Positions 9,951-21,620 of a stretch of 64,000 bases of DNA are shown here, piece by piece. The notes beneath the pieces were generated by a model. It was not told where the DNA came from. It did not search any database and saw nothing but the letters and a program-made list of their open reading frames with translations. The position numbers and the translations under genes were made by a program. Every line of letters starts with the position of its first letter. The first letter of the stretch is position 1. The stretch is from Mesobacillus boroniphilus JCM 21738 (lineage in GTDB: Bacteria > Bacillota > Bacilli > Bacillales > Cytobacillaceae): NCBI RefSeq assembly GCF_000517385.1, contig NZ_BAUW01000004.1, positions 1-64,000 of the forward strand. The letters run 5' to 3'.

Positions 9951-12306
9951 TGAATAATTGCCTCCTCATTTTTCACCGACTCTTGAATGAATTGATCAAA
10001 CCAATTCTTCAATTGCTCATACGATGAATAGAGCAATTCGTTTTCAAGAGCGAATGCATGCACCTTGTGCTGATATGTTTTGGATTCAGTTAAATCCCTT
10101 TTCGGGACATCTTTTTCTAGTGAAATAAACCCATTGTTTATTTTAACAAAATCTAGTTCAAAAAACACCTGCGACATGAAATCTATTGTTTCTTTTGTCC
10201 ACCCTCTGTGCTTGGCCAATTCGCCGCCATAACGTTTAAGATCGAATGGCCCTTTCTTTGCGAGGAAAGCGTAAAACCATTTGAAATGCTCCCTGGTTGG
10301 CATAGTCGTGAAGAAATCGCTGTTTTCTTTGTAAAAATGCACATAAATCCTTCCTGGATTTTTCCGGCAAATAATTTCTCCAGAATATCTTTGGAAGGCG
10401 GCAGATCCATCAGCACGACATAGGATTGGTCTAACTCGATTTGCTCAGCTTTCTCATCTGTGGATACCAGTTCCAATGAGTCTCCGAGAATAGGAGAAAA
10501 CTTATTTTTCAAATCGGAATTAAAGAGGATCCACTTAATATTACTCCCTGGAATCATTTCTGGAAGCTTTTCCAATCTTTTAAGCCCGCGGAAATCGAAT
10601 AGCTGCCAGGACTTGACGGCTATGTCCCTGAGAAAAATCTGCGGCTTCTTGATATTGTTCCATTCATTGATCGACAGTTCGCCGATGACCGAAATCTTCG
10701 AGCTCGGCGAGATATGGTCATGGAGATGTCCAAAGCCGAATCCGATTCCATCTATCACAGTACCTTCCTCTTCAAGTGCCAGCTTAAGATGTGACTGATC
10801 TGCACCTATCTTTCTCAGGGTTGAAATATTAGCTCCATCAATCAGCACTTTCGGTTTAGGATTGCTCACACCATAAGGAGAAAGCATTCCGAGTTCATTT
10901 ATCGTTTCAATGGTAATCTCTTTAAGTTCAATCCTGGCATCGATATGGGACACAGGAATCAAATCTTCTCCTTTAAGTTGTTCTTTCGCCAAGGCATTCA
11001 ACCTTGACCTTAATTCGTCAACATCATTAAGATTTAATGTCATGCCCGCTGCCATTGGATGGCCGCCAAAGTGCGGAAGGATATCTCTGCAGGTTGATAG
11101 ATTCTTAAAAAGATCGAACCCAGCGATACTGCGTGCAGAACCCTTCGCAAGCCCCTTCTCTTTATCAAAACTAAGCACAATCGTTGGACGATAATATTTT
11201 TCAACGAGCTTGGAGGCTACGATACCAATGACTCCTGCGTTCCAGCCTTCTTTGCCGACGACAAGGACAGAATTATCTTCTATTGGATAATACATTTCCA
11301 CTTCTGCAACTGCTTCTTCGGCAATTTGTGAAACAATGTTCTGGCGTTCTTTATTGACTGAATCAATCTCTTCCGCAAGCATCATTGCCTCTTCCGGATC
11401 ATGAGTCATCATCAATTGAACGGCAGGGTCAGCGCTGCCGAGTCGTCCGGCTGCATTAACCCTCGGGCCAATCATAAAGCCGATTGTTTCTTCATCAATG
11501 GCTGTCCTGTCTGTTTTAGCCAGTTTAAGCAGTGCATTCAAACCAGGCGTCTGGGTCGACTTCAATTTCTCAATTCCCCTAAGAGCAATCAGCCTGTTCT
11601 CTCCCATTAGAGGTACAAGATCAGCAATTGTCCCGATAGCCGCAAACTCCAACAAATGCTCCGGTACTCTCCCAAGCAAAGCGTGCGCAAACTTAAAAGC
11701 GACACCTACACCAGCTAAATCCTTGAAAGGGTATACACTATCGTCCAGCTTTGGGTGGATGATAGCAAATGCATCCGGCAGGACTGGACCTGGTTCATGA
11801 TGGTCCGTTATGATCAGGTCGACACCTAGGTCTTTGGCAACCTTTGCTTCATGAATAGCTGAAATGCCCGTATCGACAGTAATGATCAAGCCAACTCCGC
11901 TGTCTGCGGCACTCCGAAATGCTTTCCCATTAGGACCGTACCCTTCTGTGAAACGGTTCGGTATGTAATAGTCGGCGTTCGCTCCGAGTTCAACCAGGGC
12001 TTTCATCAGGACCGTCGTACTGCTTACACCATCTGCATCATAATCGCCAAATACCAAAATCGGCTCTTGCGTTTCTATTGCCTTATTGATCCGCCCAACT
12101 GCCTTATCCATATCTTTAAGCAAAAACGGATCGTGAAATTCACTTTTTTGCCCAAATAAAAAATACCGGGCATCTTCCACGGTATCCAGTCCGCGATTGA
12201 CTAACAAGGAAGCAGTCAGATGATTTATGTTCAGATCTTTAGCGAGTGAATCTATTATTGTCTGGTCAGATTTTTTAACAATCCACCTTGATTTTGGCTT
12301 TAACAT
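9941..12306 (-). CDS. recJ: Single-stranded-DNA exonuclease RecJ (one frameshift)
   Basis: 5'-3' ssDNA exonuclease for recombination and mismatch or base-excision repair. DHH-domain motifs are visible: [28 protein letters not shown], then [12 protein letters not shown] and the DHHA1 motif [13 protein letters not shown] Firmicutes-type C-terminal extension follows. The frame breaks at about 10351: AGGAAGGATT needs a further A (GAAAGG) to give [27 protein letters not shown] and continue to the stop at 9941. The restored length is about 788 aa, close to the B. subtilis protein. The ATG at 12304-12306 has AGAGGTGA upstream. Confidence 0.94.
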
Positions 12307-12420
12307 ACGTTCACCTCTCAGCTTTTTCATTATACAAAAGCAAAGAGTCCGTTTCAATGACAATGAATGCTAATAAGGGGCTTTTAATTTAAGAAAAGTA
12401 AAGATTTATACAAATAAAGT

Positions 12421-12452
12421 AAAATGGCAGCATATTTTTATGCTGCATTTTA
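12421..12452 (-). terminator. Terminator of the lapA-like gene
   Basis: GCAGCATA/TATGCTGC stem on the minus strand followed by CATTTTACTTT, 5 nt past the stop codon. The U-run is imperfect. Confidence 0.6.
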
Positions 12453-12456
12453 CGGT

Positions 12457-12774
12457 TTAATGAATATCTTCTATTTCATGCTGGGGTGCTGTTTCCTCCG
12501 GAAGAGTTTCCTTTTGGGCCAGCTGAGCTTCTAGTGAATTGTTTTTCTTCTTCAAAGTCTTTACTTCCCTTTGAAGCACAAACATCCTGAATAGACCGAC
12601 AGAGCCAACAATGATTCCGCCCATCAATACTGAGCCTAAAATGACCAAAATTAACGGCCATTCTGATTCCCCAAATAAATAGTTCACTGTTACTGGATCG
12701 ACATTTATGACTGCAAAAACAGCGACAATCAATGCAAATGCAAGTCCCAGCAGCAATGTCCATTGAAACTTCAC
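12457..12774 (-). CDS. LapA-family (DUF1049) membrane protein
   Basis: A 105-aa protein with two transmembrane segments (about 5-25 and 40-62) and a charged coiled-coil tail (REVKTLKKKNNSLEAQLAQKE). The NVDPVTVNYLFGE loop between the helices is typical of the LapA/DUF1049 family, represented in B. subtilis by YrvD at this position. Members elsewhere are linked to lipopolysaccharide assembly, but no role is established in Gram-positives. It starts 20 nt after the CDF gene and is probably co-transcribed with it. Confidence 0.8.
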   Translation of the reverse strand: MKFQWTLLLGLAFALIVAVFAVINVDPVTVNYLFGESEWPLILVILGSVLMGGIIVGSVGLFRMFVLQREVKTLKKKNNSLEAQLAQKETLPEETAPQHEIEDIH

Positions 12775-12793
12775 GCTATCTCCCCCCTGAGGC

Positions 12794-13717
12794 TTATTGA
12801 ATATCTACGTCATCTTCAGTACTTCCACTTCCACTGTATGGGTTTATATGGACCAGAACGTTTTGGACATTTTTGTTTTCCATCAGTTTCTTTTTCACGG
12901 TTTTTCCAATCCGATGGCCCTGTTCTACGGTAATATGTGGATCAACAGATATCTTCAAATCAATGATAACATAGTGGCCGTGCTCTCTGGCATGTAATTC
13001 ATCCAACTTTTTCACTTCTGGTATGGACTGTACCACCGTCCTGAATTCCTTAGTATCCTCTTCATGAAGCACATGGTCAAGTGTGTTGTGGATTGATTCC
13101 TTGCCAAGCTTCCATGCCATCCTGATGACCAGCAATGCTACAAGCAGTCCGGTCACCGGGTCGGCATATTCCAGCCAGCCTATTCCAAAGATGCCGCCCA
13201 GCACGGCAGCGCTGATCCCTATAAGTGCTGCTATGGAAGAATAAACATCCGATCTATGCTCATACGCATTGACGATCAGCGCATCACTTTTCAATTGCTT
13301 ACCTAATTTGTATTTGTACCTGAACATTCCCTCTTTAACTATAATTGAAACGACAACCGCCACAATCGCGATTGATTTGGGAGGTTCAATAGGATGAAAG
13401 AACGCCTCGAACGATGACCTGCCGATTTCGACACCCACTAGCATCAATAAGACTGCAACAATGATTGCTGCAATTGATTCGGCCTTTCCATGGCCGTAAG
13501 GATGGTCTTCATCCGGCGGAGCTTTCGCTGCCTTGAGGCCTATGTACACTGCTAAAGACCCGACCACATCAGAGGCAGAATGCACAGCATCCGCTACAAG
13601 CGCTTTACTGTTCGCATAAATGCCTACTCCCCACTTTAATCCTGCAAGTAAAATATTTCCAACAACGCCGACCATTGCCGCAAACTCAGCTTTCTTAAAT
13701 CGATCATCTTTTTCCAA
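12794..13717 (-). CDS. Cation diffusion facilitator (divalent metal exporter)
   Basis: Proton-coupled efflux of divalent metals (Mn, Zn, Fe or Co) across the cytoplasmic membrane. The protein is about 307 aa with six predicted membrane segments. The paired HxxxD metal-site motifs are present in TM2 (LVADAVHSASDVVGS) and TM5 (YEHRSDVYSS), with the PYGHGKAE loop between TM2 and TM3 and a cytoplasmic ferredoxin-like C-terminal domain (residues about 210-295). By type it is closest to the MneP/MneS manganese exporters, which I infer only from general similarity. Two TTG starts are possible; the one at 13715-13717 has better spacing from GGGAGGG. Confidence 0.92.
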   Translation of the reverse strand: MEKDDRFKKAEFAAMVGVVGNILLAGLKWGVGIYANSKALVADAVHSASDVVGSLAVYIGLKAAKAPPDEDHPYGHGKAESIAAIIVAVLLMLVGVEIGRSSFEAFFHPIEPPKSIAIVAVVVSIIVKEGMFRYKYKLGKQLKSDALIVNAYEHRSDVYSSIAALIGISAAVLGGIFGIGWLEYADPVTGLLVALLVIRMAWKLGKESIHNTLDHVLHEEDTKEFRTVVQSIPEVKKLDELHAREHGHYVIIDLKISVDPHITVEQGHRIGKTVKKKLMENKNVQNVLVHINPYSGSGSTEDDVDIQ

Positions 13718-13833
13718 TAGCAAAATCCCTCCCTGTACAAAGCTTTTATCCGCATTCTGTTTTTTCCACCATATTTAGTCTGTCGGCATTCCTTTTATTT
13801 TATCCTGAAAAATGGCTTTTCTAACCATAGACG

Positions 13834-13866
13834 AAAAAATACCACGGGGTAACCCCGTGGTATTTT
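13834..13866 (-). terminator. Terminator of secDF
   Basis: Strong stem ACCACGGGGT/ACCCCGTGGT on the minus strand followed by ATTTTTTCG. It lies about 20 nt past the secDF stop. Confidence 0.9.
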
Positions 13867-13884
13867 AATTATGCTTTTATGAAA

Positions 13885-16153
13885 TTAAACTTGCGGCTCA
13901 TCTGAGTAAACTTTCTTTTCCTTGTAAGTCTTGATTGTGCCTTTTTTCTTAAGCTCTTTATTTTTCCATACATACCAAAGCTGTGCTGCAATGAAAATGG
14001 AAGAATAAGTACCGGCAATCAGGCCAATAAGAAGGGCGAAAGAGAAATTCCAGATTGATGTACTTCCGAAGATCAACAGAGCCACAACTGTTATGACAAC
14101 AGTCAGGATTGTGTTAACCGAGCGGCCAAGTGTCTGGCGAAGAGCAGAGTTCACTACATCCGCAATATCTTCAGGTGTCTTCAAGCGTTTCTTCTTCACC
14201 ATATTCTCACGCATCCTGTCGAAAGTAACAATCGTATCATTGATTGAATAACCGACAATTGTCAGGACGGCTGCGATGAAGGTAATATCACTTCGAGCCT
14301 TGTCAGACTGAATAGAACGATAATAAAGAAAGCATCATGAAGCAGTGCGATTATAGCGGCCAGCGCCATGTATATCTCGAATCGGATCGTTACATAGATA
14401 ATGATCCAACTGAGGCAATGGCAATAGCAATCATGGCATTTTTAGCCAGTTCCTTACCGATTGTAGGTGAAACTGTACCGACGTTTGGTTCAGCTCCGAA
14501 CTCTTCTTTAAAGTGGGATTTCAGTTCGGAAATTTTGTCCTTTGTTAAAACCGTTTTAAATCTTGCAACGCCAATTTCTCCATTATCACCAGAAATGACA
14601 ATATCGTTTGTTTCAAGATCAACTTGCTTAAGTTCTTCCTTCAATTGTGCCGCAGTAAGTTTGCTGTCAGACATGACCTCTACCCTTGTCCCAGCCGCAA
14701 AATCAATTCCAAGATTCAGGCGGAACACTAGTAGGGTAATCAAGCCTATGCCGATTAAAACTGCTGAAGCAATAAAGAATTTATTGCGACCTTTGATGAA
14801 ATCAAAACGGTCAAATTTAGTTTTTAAATCCATTGAATCCAAGCCTTCAGAAATATCATGTACTTCACTTTGCTTAACACCGAATAAGCCTGGTTTATTT
14901 TTGAACAAACCGCTATTCACAAGCAGGCCAAGGAAAAGTCGTGCTCCGAAAACTGCCGTGATGAAGCTTGCCAGGATACTGATGATCAGCATGGTCGCAA
15001 AGCCTTTTACAGAGCTTGTACCATATGCGAATAATACGATTGCCGCTAGCAAAGTCGTGATGTTGGCATCAAAGATCGTAGACAGTGAGCCTTTGCTGCC
15101 CGCGTCAAACGCCGCTTTGATATTGCGGCCAACCTTCAATTCTTCTTTAATCCGTTCATACGTGATGATATTCGCATCCACTGCCATACCAACACCGAGG
15201 ATCAACGCCGCGATACCAGGCAGTGTAAGTACCCCATTCATCCAGTCAAATACAAGCAGGATGAGGTAAACGTAAATTGATAACGTAATGACTGCGACTA
15301 TACCCGGGATACGATATAAAGCAAGCATAAATAAGAAAACAGCAAGAATGCCGATGATTCCAGCAAAAACTGTTTCATTTAAAGCCTGTTCACCGAACTT
15401 GGCTCCAACCGAAGTAGAGTAGGTTTCTTCAAGATTAACCGGTAACGAACCTGCATTAAGCAGGGAAGCTAGCTGTTGGGCTTCTTCAATTGTAAAGGTG
15501 CCTGTGATTTCAACATTTTTTTGATTTAAAATCTTATCAACATTTGGATTGGAGAGGAACCTAGGTTCAGGCTTCATCCTTTCTTCCTTATAGGAATCCT
15601 TGCCTTCCTCGAAATCCAGCCAGATAATCAGCTGATTCTCCGGATACATATCACGGATTTCCTTTGTGATCTCCCCGAATTGGTCCCCATCTTTAAGAGT
15701 AATCGATATGCTTGGCTTGTTTTGCGGGTCGAAGCTTTGCTTCGCTCCGTTTTCCTCCAAGTCACTTCCATCCATCATGACGCGGTCGTTTACGTCACGG
15801 AAGGTAAGATTCGCTTCGGTAGATAGAATCTCACGCGCTTTGTTCTGGTCTTTTACGCCAGCGAGCTGAACGCGAATGCGGTCATCTCCTTCAATTTGAA
15901 TATTCGGTTCACTGACACCAAGGACGTTGACCCTTCGTTCAAGCGCTTCAGCAGTGCTCTTTAAAGTTTCACGGTCAACTTTCTCGCCCTCTTTTCCATT
16001 TAAAGGTGTGACTTCATAAAGAACCTCAAAACCACCCTGCAGGTCAAGGCCAAGTTTGATATCTTTCAATATATTCTGGGTTGTTGCACCCATGGCACTT
16101 CCGATTAAAATAACCAGCAAAAAGAAGGCCAAGATGCGGCTGCGTTTTACCAT
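13885..16153 (-). CDS. secDF: Fused protein translocase subunit SecDF (two frameshifts)
   Basis: Uses the proton motive force to help SecYEG-SecA export proteins. The protein carries an N-terminal TM helix, the SecD signature LGLDLQGG, the P1 extracytoplasmic domain, a first six-TM RND bundle with GMAVDANIITYERIKEE, then the SecF half with LNLGIDFAAGT and GYSINDTIVTFDR. Two single-base losses break the frame: at about 14406 (GTTGGATC should be GTTGGGATC) and about 14289 (GAAGTGATATT should be GAAGTGGATATT). With both restored the protein is about 756 aa, as in Bacillus. The ATG at 16151-16153 follows AAGGAGG. Confidence 0.95.
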
Positions 16154-16251
16154 TATGTATAAATCCTCCTTATTCTTTGCACACAACATGCTGCCAGACA
16201 AATAAAACATTAGACTAAGAAAATAAACAGTAGCCAATTTATAGCATTCTA

Positions 16252-16280
16252 ATTATGTAACAGTTTAAAAAAACTGTCAA
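16252..16280 (-). promoter_or_regulatory. Probable promoter of secDF
   Basis: Minus strand: TTGACA at 16275-16280, a 17-nt spacer, CATAAT at 16252-16257. The spacer contains the palindrome CAGTTTAAAAAAACTG (16261-16276), which could also bind a regulator. The rest of the 16154-16415 gap holds a long inverted repeat GGCTTTTTCG/CGAAAAAGCC (about 16337-16367) and the pair AAGGTAAG/CTTACCTT; neither has a clear U-run. Confidence 0.6.
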
Positions 16281-16415
16281 TTAAGCTTTTTCCGTTAACT
16301 GAATAAAGAAAGTCTCTCACTTGAAAAATCCGGTTTGTGGCTTTTTCGGATATTATCTCGAAAAAGCCCTTAAGGTAAGATTCAGAGGAAATGCCCTTTA
16401 TTCTCAAACTTACCT

Positions 16416-16712
16416 TCATTTAAAAAGTTCTTTCCGTTCTTCTTCATTATCAAGGGCAAAATCTCCTATTTTGAAGGCTTCAACGGTGGTGAAATTCATT
16501 ACTTCCCCAATTTTTGCTGATAAAATATCAGCCACGATTTCATACATTTGTACTTCTTCTTTCGGTTTCTTCCACTTTTTCTTCGTAAGATAATCCCATA
16601 ATTCTTTTTCTTTAACCTGTTCATAACCGAATATTCCGAATTCTTCGACTTTACTTTCCAATGCCGGCTTCACTTGCCTGTAAAACCGTCCGTATTGATG
16701 GCTTGGATTCAT
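16416..16712 (-). CDS. comN: Post-transcriptional regulator ComN
   Basis: In B. subtilis ComN (YrzD) is a small protein that affects comE mRNA levels and localises with DivIVA at poles and septa. This 98-aa protein has the same length, and sits between secDF and spoVB as in B. subtilis. Its sequence is charged and helical (YRQVKPALESKVEEFGIFGYEQVKEKELWDYL) with no membrane segment. The assignment relies on position, size and family resemblance. Confidence 0.85.
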   Translation of the reverse strand: MNPSHQYGRFYRQVKPALESKVEEFGIFGYEQVKEKELWDYLTKKKWKKPKEEVQMYEIVADILSAKIGEVMNFTTVEAFKIGDFALDNEEERKELFK

Positions 16713-16833
16713 CCACTGGCCCCCTCGTCCAATTTTCTAGTCTGAATGTTCTAACCTTGTCATGCTTTGTCCACTTTCTCGCATATAGTTAATTGTATAT
16801 GAAATATGCATTTTTGAGAAGGCAGGGAGCGGA

Positions 16834-18396
16834 ATGTCGAAGTTTTTAAAAGGAACCTTTATTTTGTTAATGGCCGGGCTCGTCACAAGAGTGCTTGGTT
16901 TCATAAATCGAATCGTCATTGCCCGCTTCATTGGTGAAGAAGGTGTTGGTCTTTACATGATGGCCTTCCCTACTTTGGTGCTTGTCGTGACGATTACACA
17001 GCTGGGTCTCCCGGTTGCGATTTCAAAAAATGTGGCTGAAGCCGAGGCAAGAGGCGACTTCCGAAAAATCAAGAAAATCCTTGTCGTTTCGCTTGCATCC
17101 ACTATATCTCTATCTATTGTCTTTACACCGGCTCTTATTTTCCTTGCCCCATACTTGTCTGAAACATTGTTCACGGATTCCAGGACGCAATGGCCGCTGC
17201 TTGCCATCGCTCCGATCGTACCAATCGTTGCGATATCATCGGTGCTCCGCGGCTACTTCCAGGGAAGGCAGAACATGAAGCCTTCAGCCACTTCGCAGGT
17301 TATTGAACAGCTTGTACGGATAACCTTGATTGCCGTACTGACAAAGGCCTTCATGCCATACGGTATAGAATATGCTGCTGCCGGCGCAATGATTGCTTCT
17401 GTAATTGGGGAGCTCGTTTCATTAATTTATTTAATGACCACCTTTAAGCTTAGGAAGAAGTTCCCTCTGCGGAAAAACTTTTTTCAATTCGTCAACTCTG
17501 GAAAATCGACCTTTAATGATCTGATGAAAATCGCATTGCCAACAACTGGTTCGAGAATGATCGGCTCGGTTTCATGGTTCTTTGAACCGATTGTTGTTGC
17601 GCACAGCCTGGCAATCGCTGGCGTTGCGGCCGTTGCGGCAACAAAGCAATATGGAGCATTGACTGGCTTCGCCATGCCATTATTGTTACTGCCATCATTT
17701 ATCACCTATTCCCTGTCGACCTCTCTCGTCCCGGCAATCAGTGAAGCAAACTCTAAGAAAAATACAAAAGTAATCGAACACCTTTTACAGCAGTCTCTTC
17801 GCTTTTCACTTTTAACAGGCGGCCTTGCTGTCGTCGTCCTTTACATACTGGCCGAACCGTTAATGACGTTAATGTATGGATCTTCAAATGGTGCACATTT
17901 TATAAAGCTAATGGCACCCTTCTTCCTTTTTTATTACTTTCAAGGGCCACTGCAGGCAGCATTGCAGGCTCTTGACTTAGCAAGGGCCGCAATGATTAAC
18001 AGCCTGATCGGGAATCTTGCCAAGACTGCTCTCATTTTCCTGCTGGCAAGTCAGCCTGCGTTTGGCATCAATGGTGTAGCACTTGGGATGGTAATGGGAA
18101 TTGTTCTAATCACGCTTCTTCACTTCGCTACAATGCTTAAGGCTGTTTCCTTCACCTTTTATATAAAGGATTACATTAAGATGTTCGCGCTTATCATACT
18201 TTCAGGTTCTCTCGGATTCCTTCTCTGGGGCTGGTTGGATGCAAGCCTTGGACTTACTGTCAAAGTATTGGCAAGTACAGTCTTGATGGGGGGAGTATAT
18301 ATTGTTCTCGCTATTGCTCTTGGCTTGATCAGGAAGAATGAACTTCTCCGCATCCGGTCTGTCATATCTTCTTTTTTCAAGAAAACTCATATGTAA
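16834..18396 (+). CDS. spoVB: Stage V sporulation protein B (MOP-superfamily flippase)
   Basis: Polytopic membrane protein required for spore cortex synthesis, of the MurJ-like polysaccharide-transporter family and thought to move lipid-linked precursors. The 520-aa protein shows about 14 hydrophobic segments, starting LKGTFILLMAGLVTRVLGFINRIVIARFIGEEGVG, the family hallmark. The ATG follows GGGAGCGGA. The gene is plus-strand amid minus-strand neighbours, as in B. subtilis. In B. subtilis it is a mother-cell (SigE) gene; I could not confirm a SigE promoter here. Confidence 0.95.
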   Translation: MSKFLKGTFILLMAGLVTRVLGFINRIVIARFIGEEGVGLYMMAFPTLVLVVTITQLGLPVAISKNVAEAEARGDFRKIKKILVVSLASTISLSIVFTPALIFLAPYLSETLFTDSRTQWPLLAIAPIVPIVAISSVLRGYFQGRQNMKPSATSQVIEQLVRITLIAVLTKAFMPYGIEYAAAGAMIASVIGELVSLIYLMTTFKLRKKFPLRKNFFQFVNSGKSTFNDLMKIALPTTGSRMIGSVSWFFEPIVVAHSLAIAGVAAVAATKQYGALTGFAMPLLLLPSFITYSLSTSLVPAISEANSKKNTKVIEHLLQQSLRFSLLTGGLAVVVLYILAEPLMTLMYGSSNGAHFIKLMAPFFLFYYFQGPLQAALQALDLARAAMINSLIGNLAKTALIFLLASQPAFGINGVALGMVMGIVLITLLHFATMLKAVSFTFYIKDYIKMFALIILSGSLGFLLWGWLDASLGLTVKVLASTVLMGGVYIVLAIALGLIRKNELLRIRSVISSFFKKTHM

Positions 18397-18430
18397 AAGG
18401 CTGAAACTGCTAATTTAAAACAACACCACA

Positions 18431-18460
18431 TAAAAACGTGGAATTCATGTCCACGTTTTT
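18431..18460. terminator. Bidirectional terminator between spoVB and the DUF421 gene
   Basis: AAAAACGTGGA/TCCACGTTTTT around ATTCATG. A-rich and T-rich flanks serve both convergent genes. Confidence 0.9.
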
Positions 18461-19139
18461 ATCTGTCTTTCATATCAATATAGAATTCACCGTTCTGGAA
18501 ACTGCAAAAAGAAATGTCCTTAGTTTCCTCATATCCATTTTTCTTTAATTCCTGAAGCAGCCAAACTCTTGATTTGTCAATCATATCAAGATTGTCTTCC
18601 TGTATTTCTCCGTCAACGATTAATGGCAGGGCCAGACTTCCATTGTCCTCTTGTCCATCCTTGTTCCCCTGACTTTTTTGGAAAATAGAAAGTGTCCCTG
18701 ATGGCTCAAGGATTGCATATTTCACATCAGCTATATTCCCTACATCCTTTTCACGCAATTGAAGTAGCAAATCATCAAAGTTATACCTTTGAGATCTCAT
18801 CGCCTTCTCGTCTATTTTCCCATTATTAATGATTATTGTCGGCTTTCCATCCACGATATCCCTGAATTTTTTGCTTTTAAGCGAAAGGATTGCCAGTGTA
18901 ATTTGAATGATGACAAGTATACTGATTGGGAGAAGAGTGTCGACCAAGGGATCTTTCGTATTTTCTATGGCCATGGATGCCATCTCAGCAATCATGATAT
19001 AGACAACCAAATCCAGGATACTCAATTCACCGATTTCCCTTTTTCCCATTAAACGAAAAATCAAAAGGATCAATAAATAAAGGAGAACTGTCCTAAAAAG
19101 GATGATGAAATATTGTTCCACTTTCCCCCCGCCCTTCAC
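18459..19139 (-). CDS. DUF421 membrane protein (YrbG/YetF family)
   Basis: A 226-aa protein with about three N-terminal membrane helices (residues 8-30, 40-60, 68-90) and a cytoplasmic part containing the DUF421 signatures [19 protein letters not shown] and [13 protein letters not shown]. subtilis has several such proteins (YrbG, YetF, YdfS, YcaP type), some involved in spore properties. The molecular role is not known. Position beside spoVB matches YrbG. The start is GTG at 19137-19139 with GAGGA 8 nt upstream; an internal GTG six codons on is a less likely start. Confidence 0.88.
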   Translation of the reverse strand: MKGGGKVEQYFIILFRTVLLYLLILLIFRLMGKREIGELSILDLVVYIMIAEMASMAIENTKDPLVDTLLPISILVIIQITLAILSLKSKKFRDIVDGKPTIIINNGKIDEKAMRSQRYNFDDLLLQLREKDVGNIADVKYAILEPSGTLSIFQKSQGNKDGQEDNGSLALPLIVDGEIQEDNLDMIDKSRVWLLQELKKNGYEETKDISFCSFQNGEFYIDMKDR

Positions 19140-19308
19140 ACTGCATTCCTCTTTAGTCTTTTACGCAGAACTAAATTAATACTTATTGTTTCAGGAATTT
19201 TTTAATAAGTTCCTGAATAAAAACTGATTCTATTTGTCCATTTTCATGAATATGCTTGTACTAGGCAATTCCCGTTTAGAGGAAATAGATTAGAGAGGAG
19301 AGGGGTTA

Positions 19309-19695
19309 ATGGAATCCAAAAGTTTAGGCAGGGCCGTCCTGTACGGGGTGATTGCAATATTCCTATTGGCAATCATGAGCAGTTTGATATTTTCTCTTCT
19401 TTTAAGGTTCACTTCCGTCCAAGAGTCTTCGCTTCAATACATCATGACATCTATATCTTTTTTATCCATTTTCATCGGCGGCTTTATCACTGGCGGGAAC
19501 GGAAAAGAAAAAGGCTGGATGATCGGAGGAACTACGGGGCTGGCTTATTCTCTGATAATTTTTCTGTTCCAATACCTGGGTTATGACAGTTTATTCACAC
19601 TTGAACAAGTTATCTACCATATTTGCTATATACTTACGGCAATGATGGGAGGTATCCTCGGGGTAAACATCGTCGGCGGTCCATCGAAGGCATAA
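19309..19695 (+). CDS. TIGR04086-family membrane protein (YrzE-like)
   Basis: A 128-aa protein made of four membrane helices with little loop sequence. The pattern FIGGFITGGNGKEKGWMIGG in the middle is typical of the small YrzE/TIGR04086 family found in spore-forming Firmicutes. No function is established. The ATG is preceded by GAGAGGAGAGGGG. A good terminator follows directly. Its place between yrbG and yajC agrees with B. subtilis. Confidence 0.85.
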   Translation: MESKSLGRAVLYGVIAIFLLAIMSSLIFSLLLRFTSVQESSLQYIMTSISFLSIFIGGFITGGNGKEKGWMIGGTTGLAYSLIIFLFQYLGYDSLFTLEQVIYHICYILTAMMGGILGVNIVGGPSKA

Positions 19696-19725
19696 AAAGA
19701 AGCGAACAGAGTTCGCTTCTTTTTT
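19694..19725 (+). terminator. Terminator of the YrzE-like gene
   Basis: AAAAAGAAGCGAAC/GTTCGCTTCTTTTTT hairpin overlapping the stop codon. It is symmetrical and could act in both directions. Confidence 0.9.
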
Positions 19726-19762
19726 CGTTAGATAAGAACGTTTATTTCACTTCGATAACTTT

Positions 19763-19874
19763 CTAGCTCCAGCGCCTAGCCCCTCGAGTCGTTTCGGTCC
19801 GCCCAATGAAGTCAAAGAACGACTTCACCGGTCGGCCCTCCAACGCTTGTCGGGGCTGGACAAGGCGCTTTCGC
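19763..19874 (-). repeat. Intergenic structured repeat (copy B, reverse orientation)
   Basis: Read on the minus strand it runs from GCGAAAGCGCCTTGTCCAGC to CTAGGCGCTGGAGCTAG, 112 bp. It is the basic form of the family without insertions and the cleanest example of the nested stem (AGCGCC/GGCGCT, AGCCCC/GGGGCT, CGTT/AACG, GTGAAGTC/GACTTCAT). It abuts the yajC stop codon. Confidence 0.9.
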
Positions 19875-19880
19875 TTTTAG

Positions 19881-20153
19881 TTATATTCCTGCTGATTCCT
19901 TGACATCGCGAATCGCCGCGCGGTCATATGTAAGACGGCTTCCGTCTCCACATTTGATGACAACAGTGCCTTCATCAAGTGCATCAACAAATCCATGCAA
20001 ACCGCCTATTGTTACTACCTTATCACCTTTTTGCAAGTCGCGTTGCATTTGCTGAACCGCTTTTTGCCTCTTTTGTTGAGGGCGGATCAGTAAAAAGTAG
20101 AACAATACAAACATCAGCAATAGCGGGAATACTGTACCTAATAATCCTTCCAT
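19881..20153 (-). CDS. yajC: Preprotein translocase accessory subunit YajC
   Basis: Small membrane protein associated with SecDF. The 90-aa sequence has one N-terminal TM helix (FPLLLMFVLFYFLLIRPQQKRQK, the family signature at its end) and a cytoplasmic beta domain (LQKGDKVVTIGGLHGFV). It is encoded 69 nt after tgt, the common bacterial queA-tgt-yajC arrangement. The frame is intact. Confidence 0.95.
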   Translation of the reverse strand: MEGLLGTVFPLLLMFVLFYFLLIRPQQKRQKAVQQMQRDLQKGDKVVTIGGLHGFVDALDEGTVVIKCGDGSRLTYDRAAIRDVKESAGI

Positions 20154-20222
20154 TCATTTTTCACTCCTTTCATTGGTTGGCATTGTCCGCATAGCGAAAC
20201 AGCCTTATTAAAAGCAGTTTAT

Positions 20223-21365
<1,143 letters not shown>

Positions 21366-21505
21366 TTAAGCTCCTTCCAGAAGTACAAATTCACTATATG
21401 TTTCTATTTTACGAAAAGCTGTTTTCGTAAAGATTGTTGTTAAAATCCTAAAGCCGATTTTAACGTAATGCATACCCATTTTGCAGGTCGTTATTAAGTT
21501 TGCAT

Positions 21506-21524
21506 GTTCTTTTCTCAAAAGAAC
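21506..21524. other. Perfect palindrome in the queA-tgt gap
   Basis: GTTCTTTTCTCAAAAGAAC is an 8-bp inverted repeat around CTC. The same 258-bp gap (21363-21620) has a second inverted repeat near 21407-21439 (TTTACGAAAA...TTTTCGTAAA) and TTACGAAAAGC again near 21600. No open frame in the gap has convincing support. These could be operators or mRNA hairpins. Confidence 0.5.
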
Positions 21525-21620
21525 CGTCAACTTTACGAAGGAATATAGGTAATTCAATTCAATTTTATATTTAATATCAACAAAGTTTGAGAAAAGAGCG
21601 TTACGAAAAGCATGAGAAAA

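Noticed and set aside
18171-18390. Minus-strand open frames under the 3' end of spoVB.
   Set aside because: They are antisense shadows of a membrane-protein coding region and lie upstream of a terminator without any promoter or ribosome binding site.
21366-21557. A 63-codon minus-strand open frame in the queA-tgt gap.
   Set aside because: It starts with a TTG lacking a ribosome binding site, spans the palindromes, and has no recognisable family.
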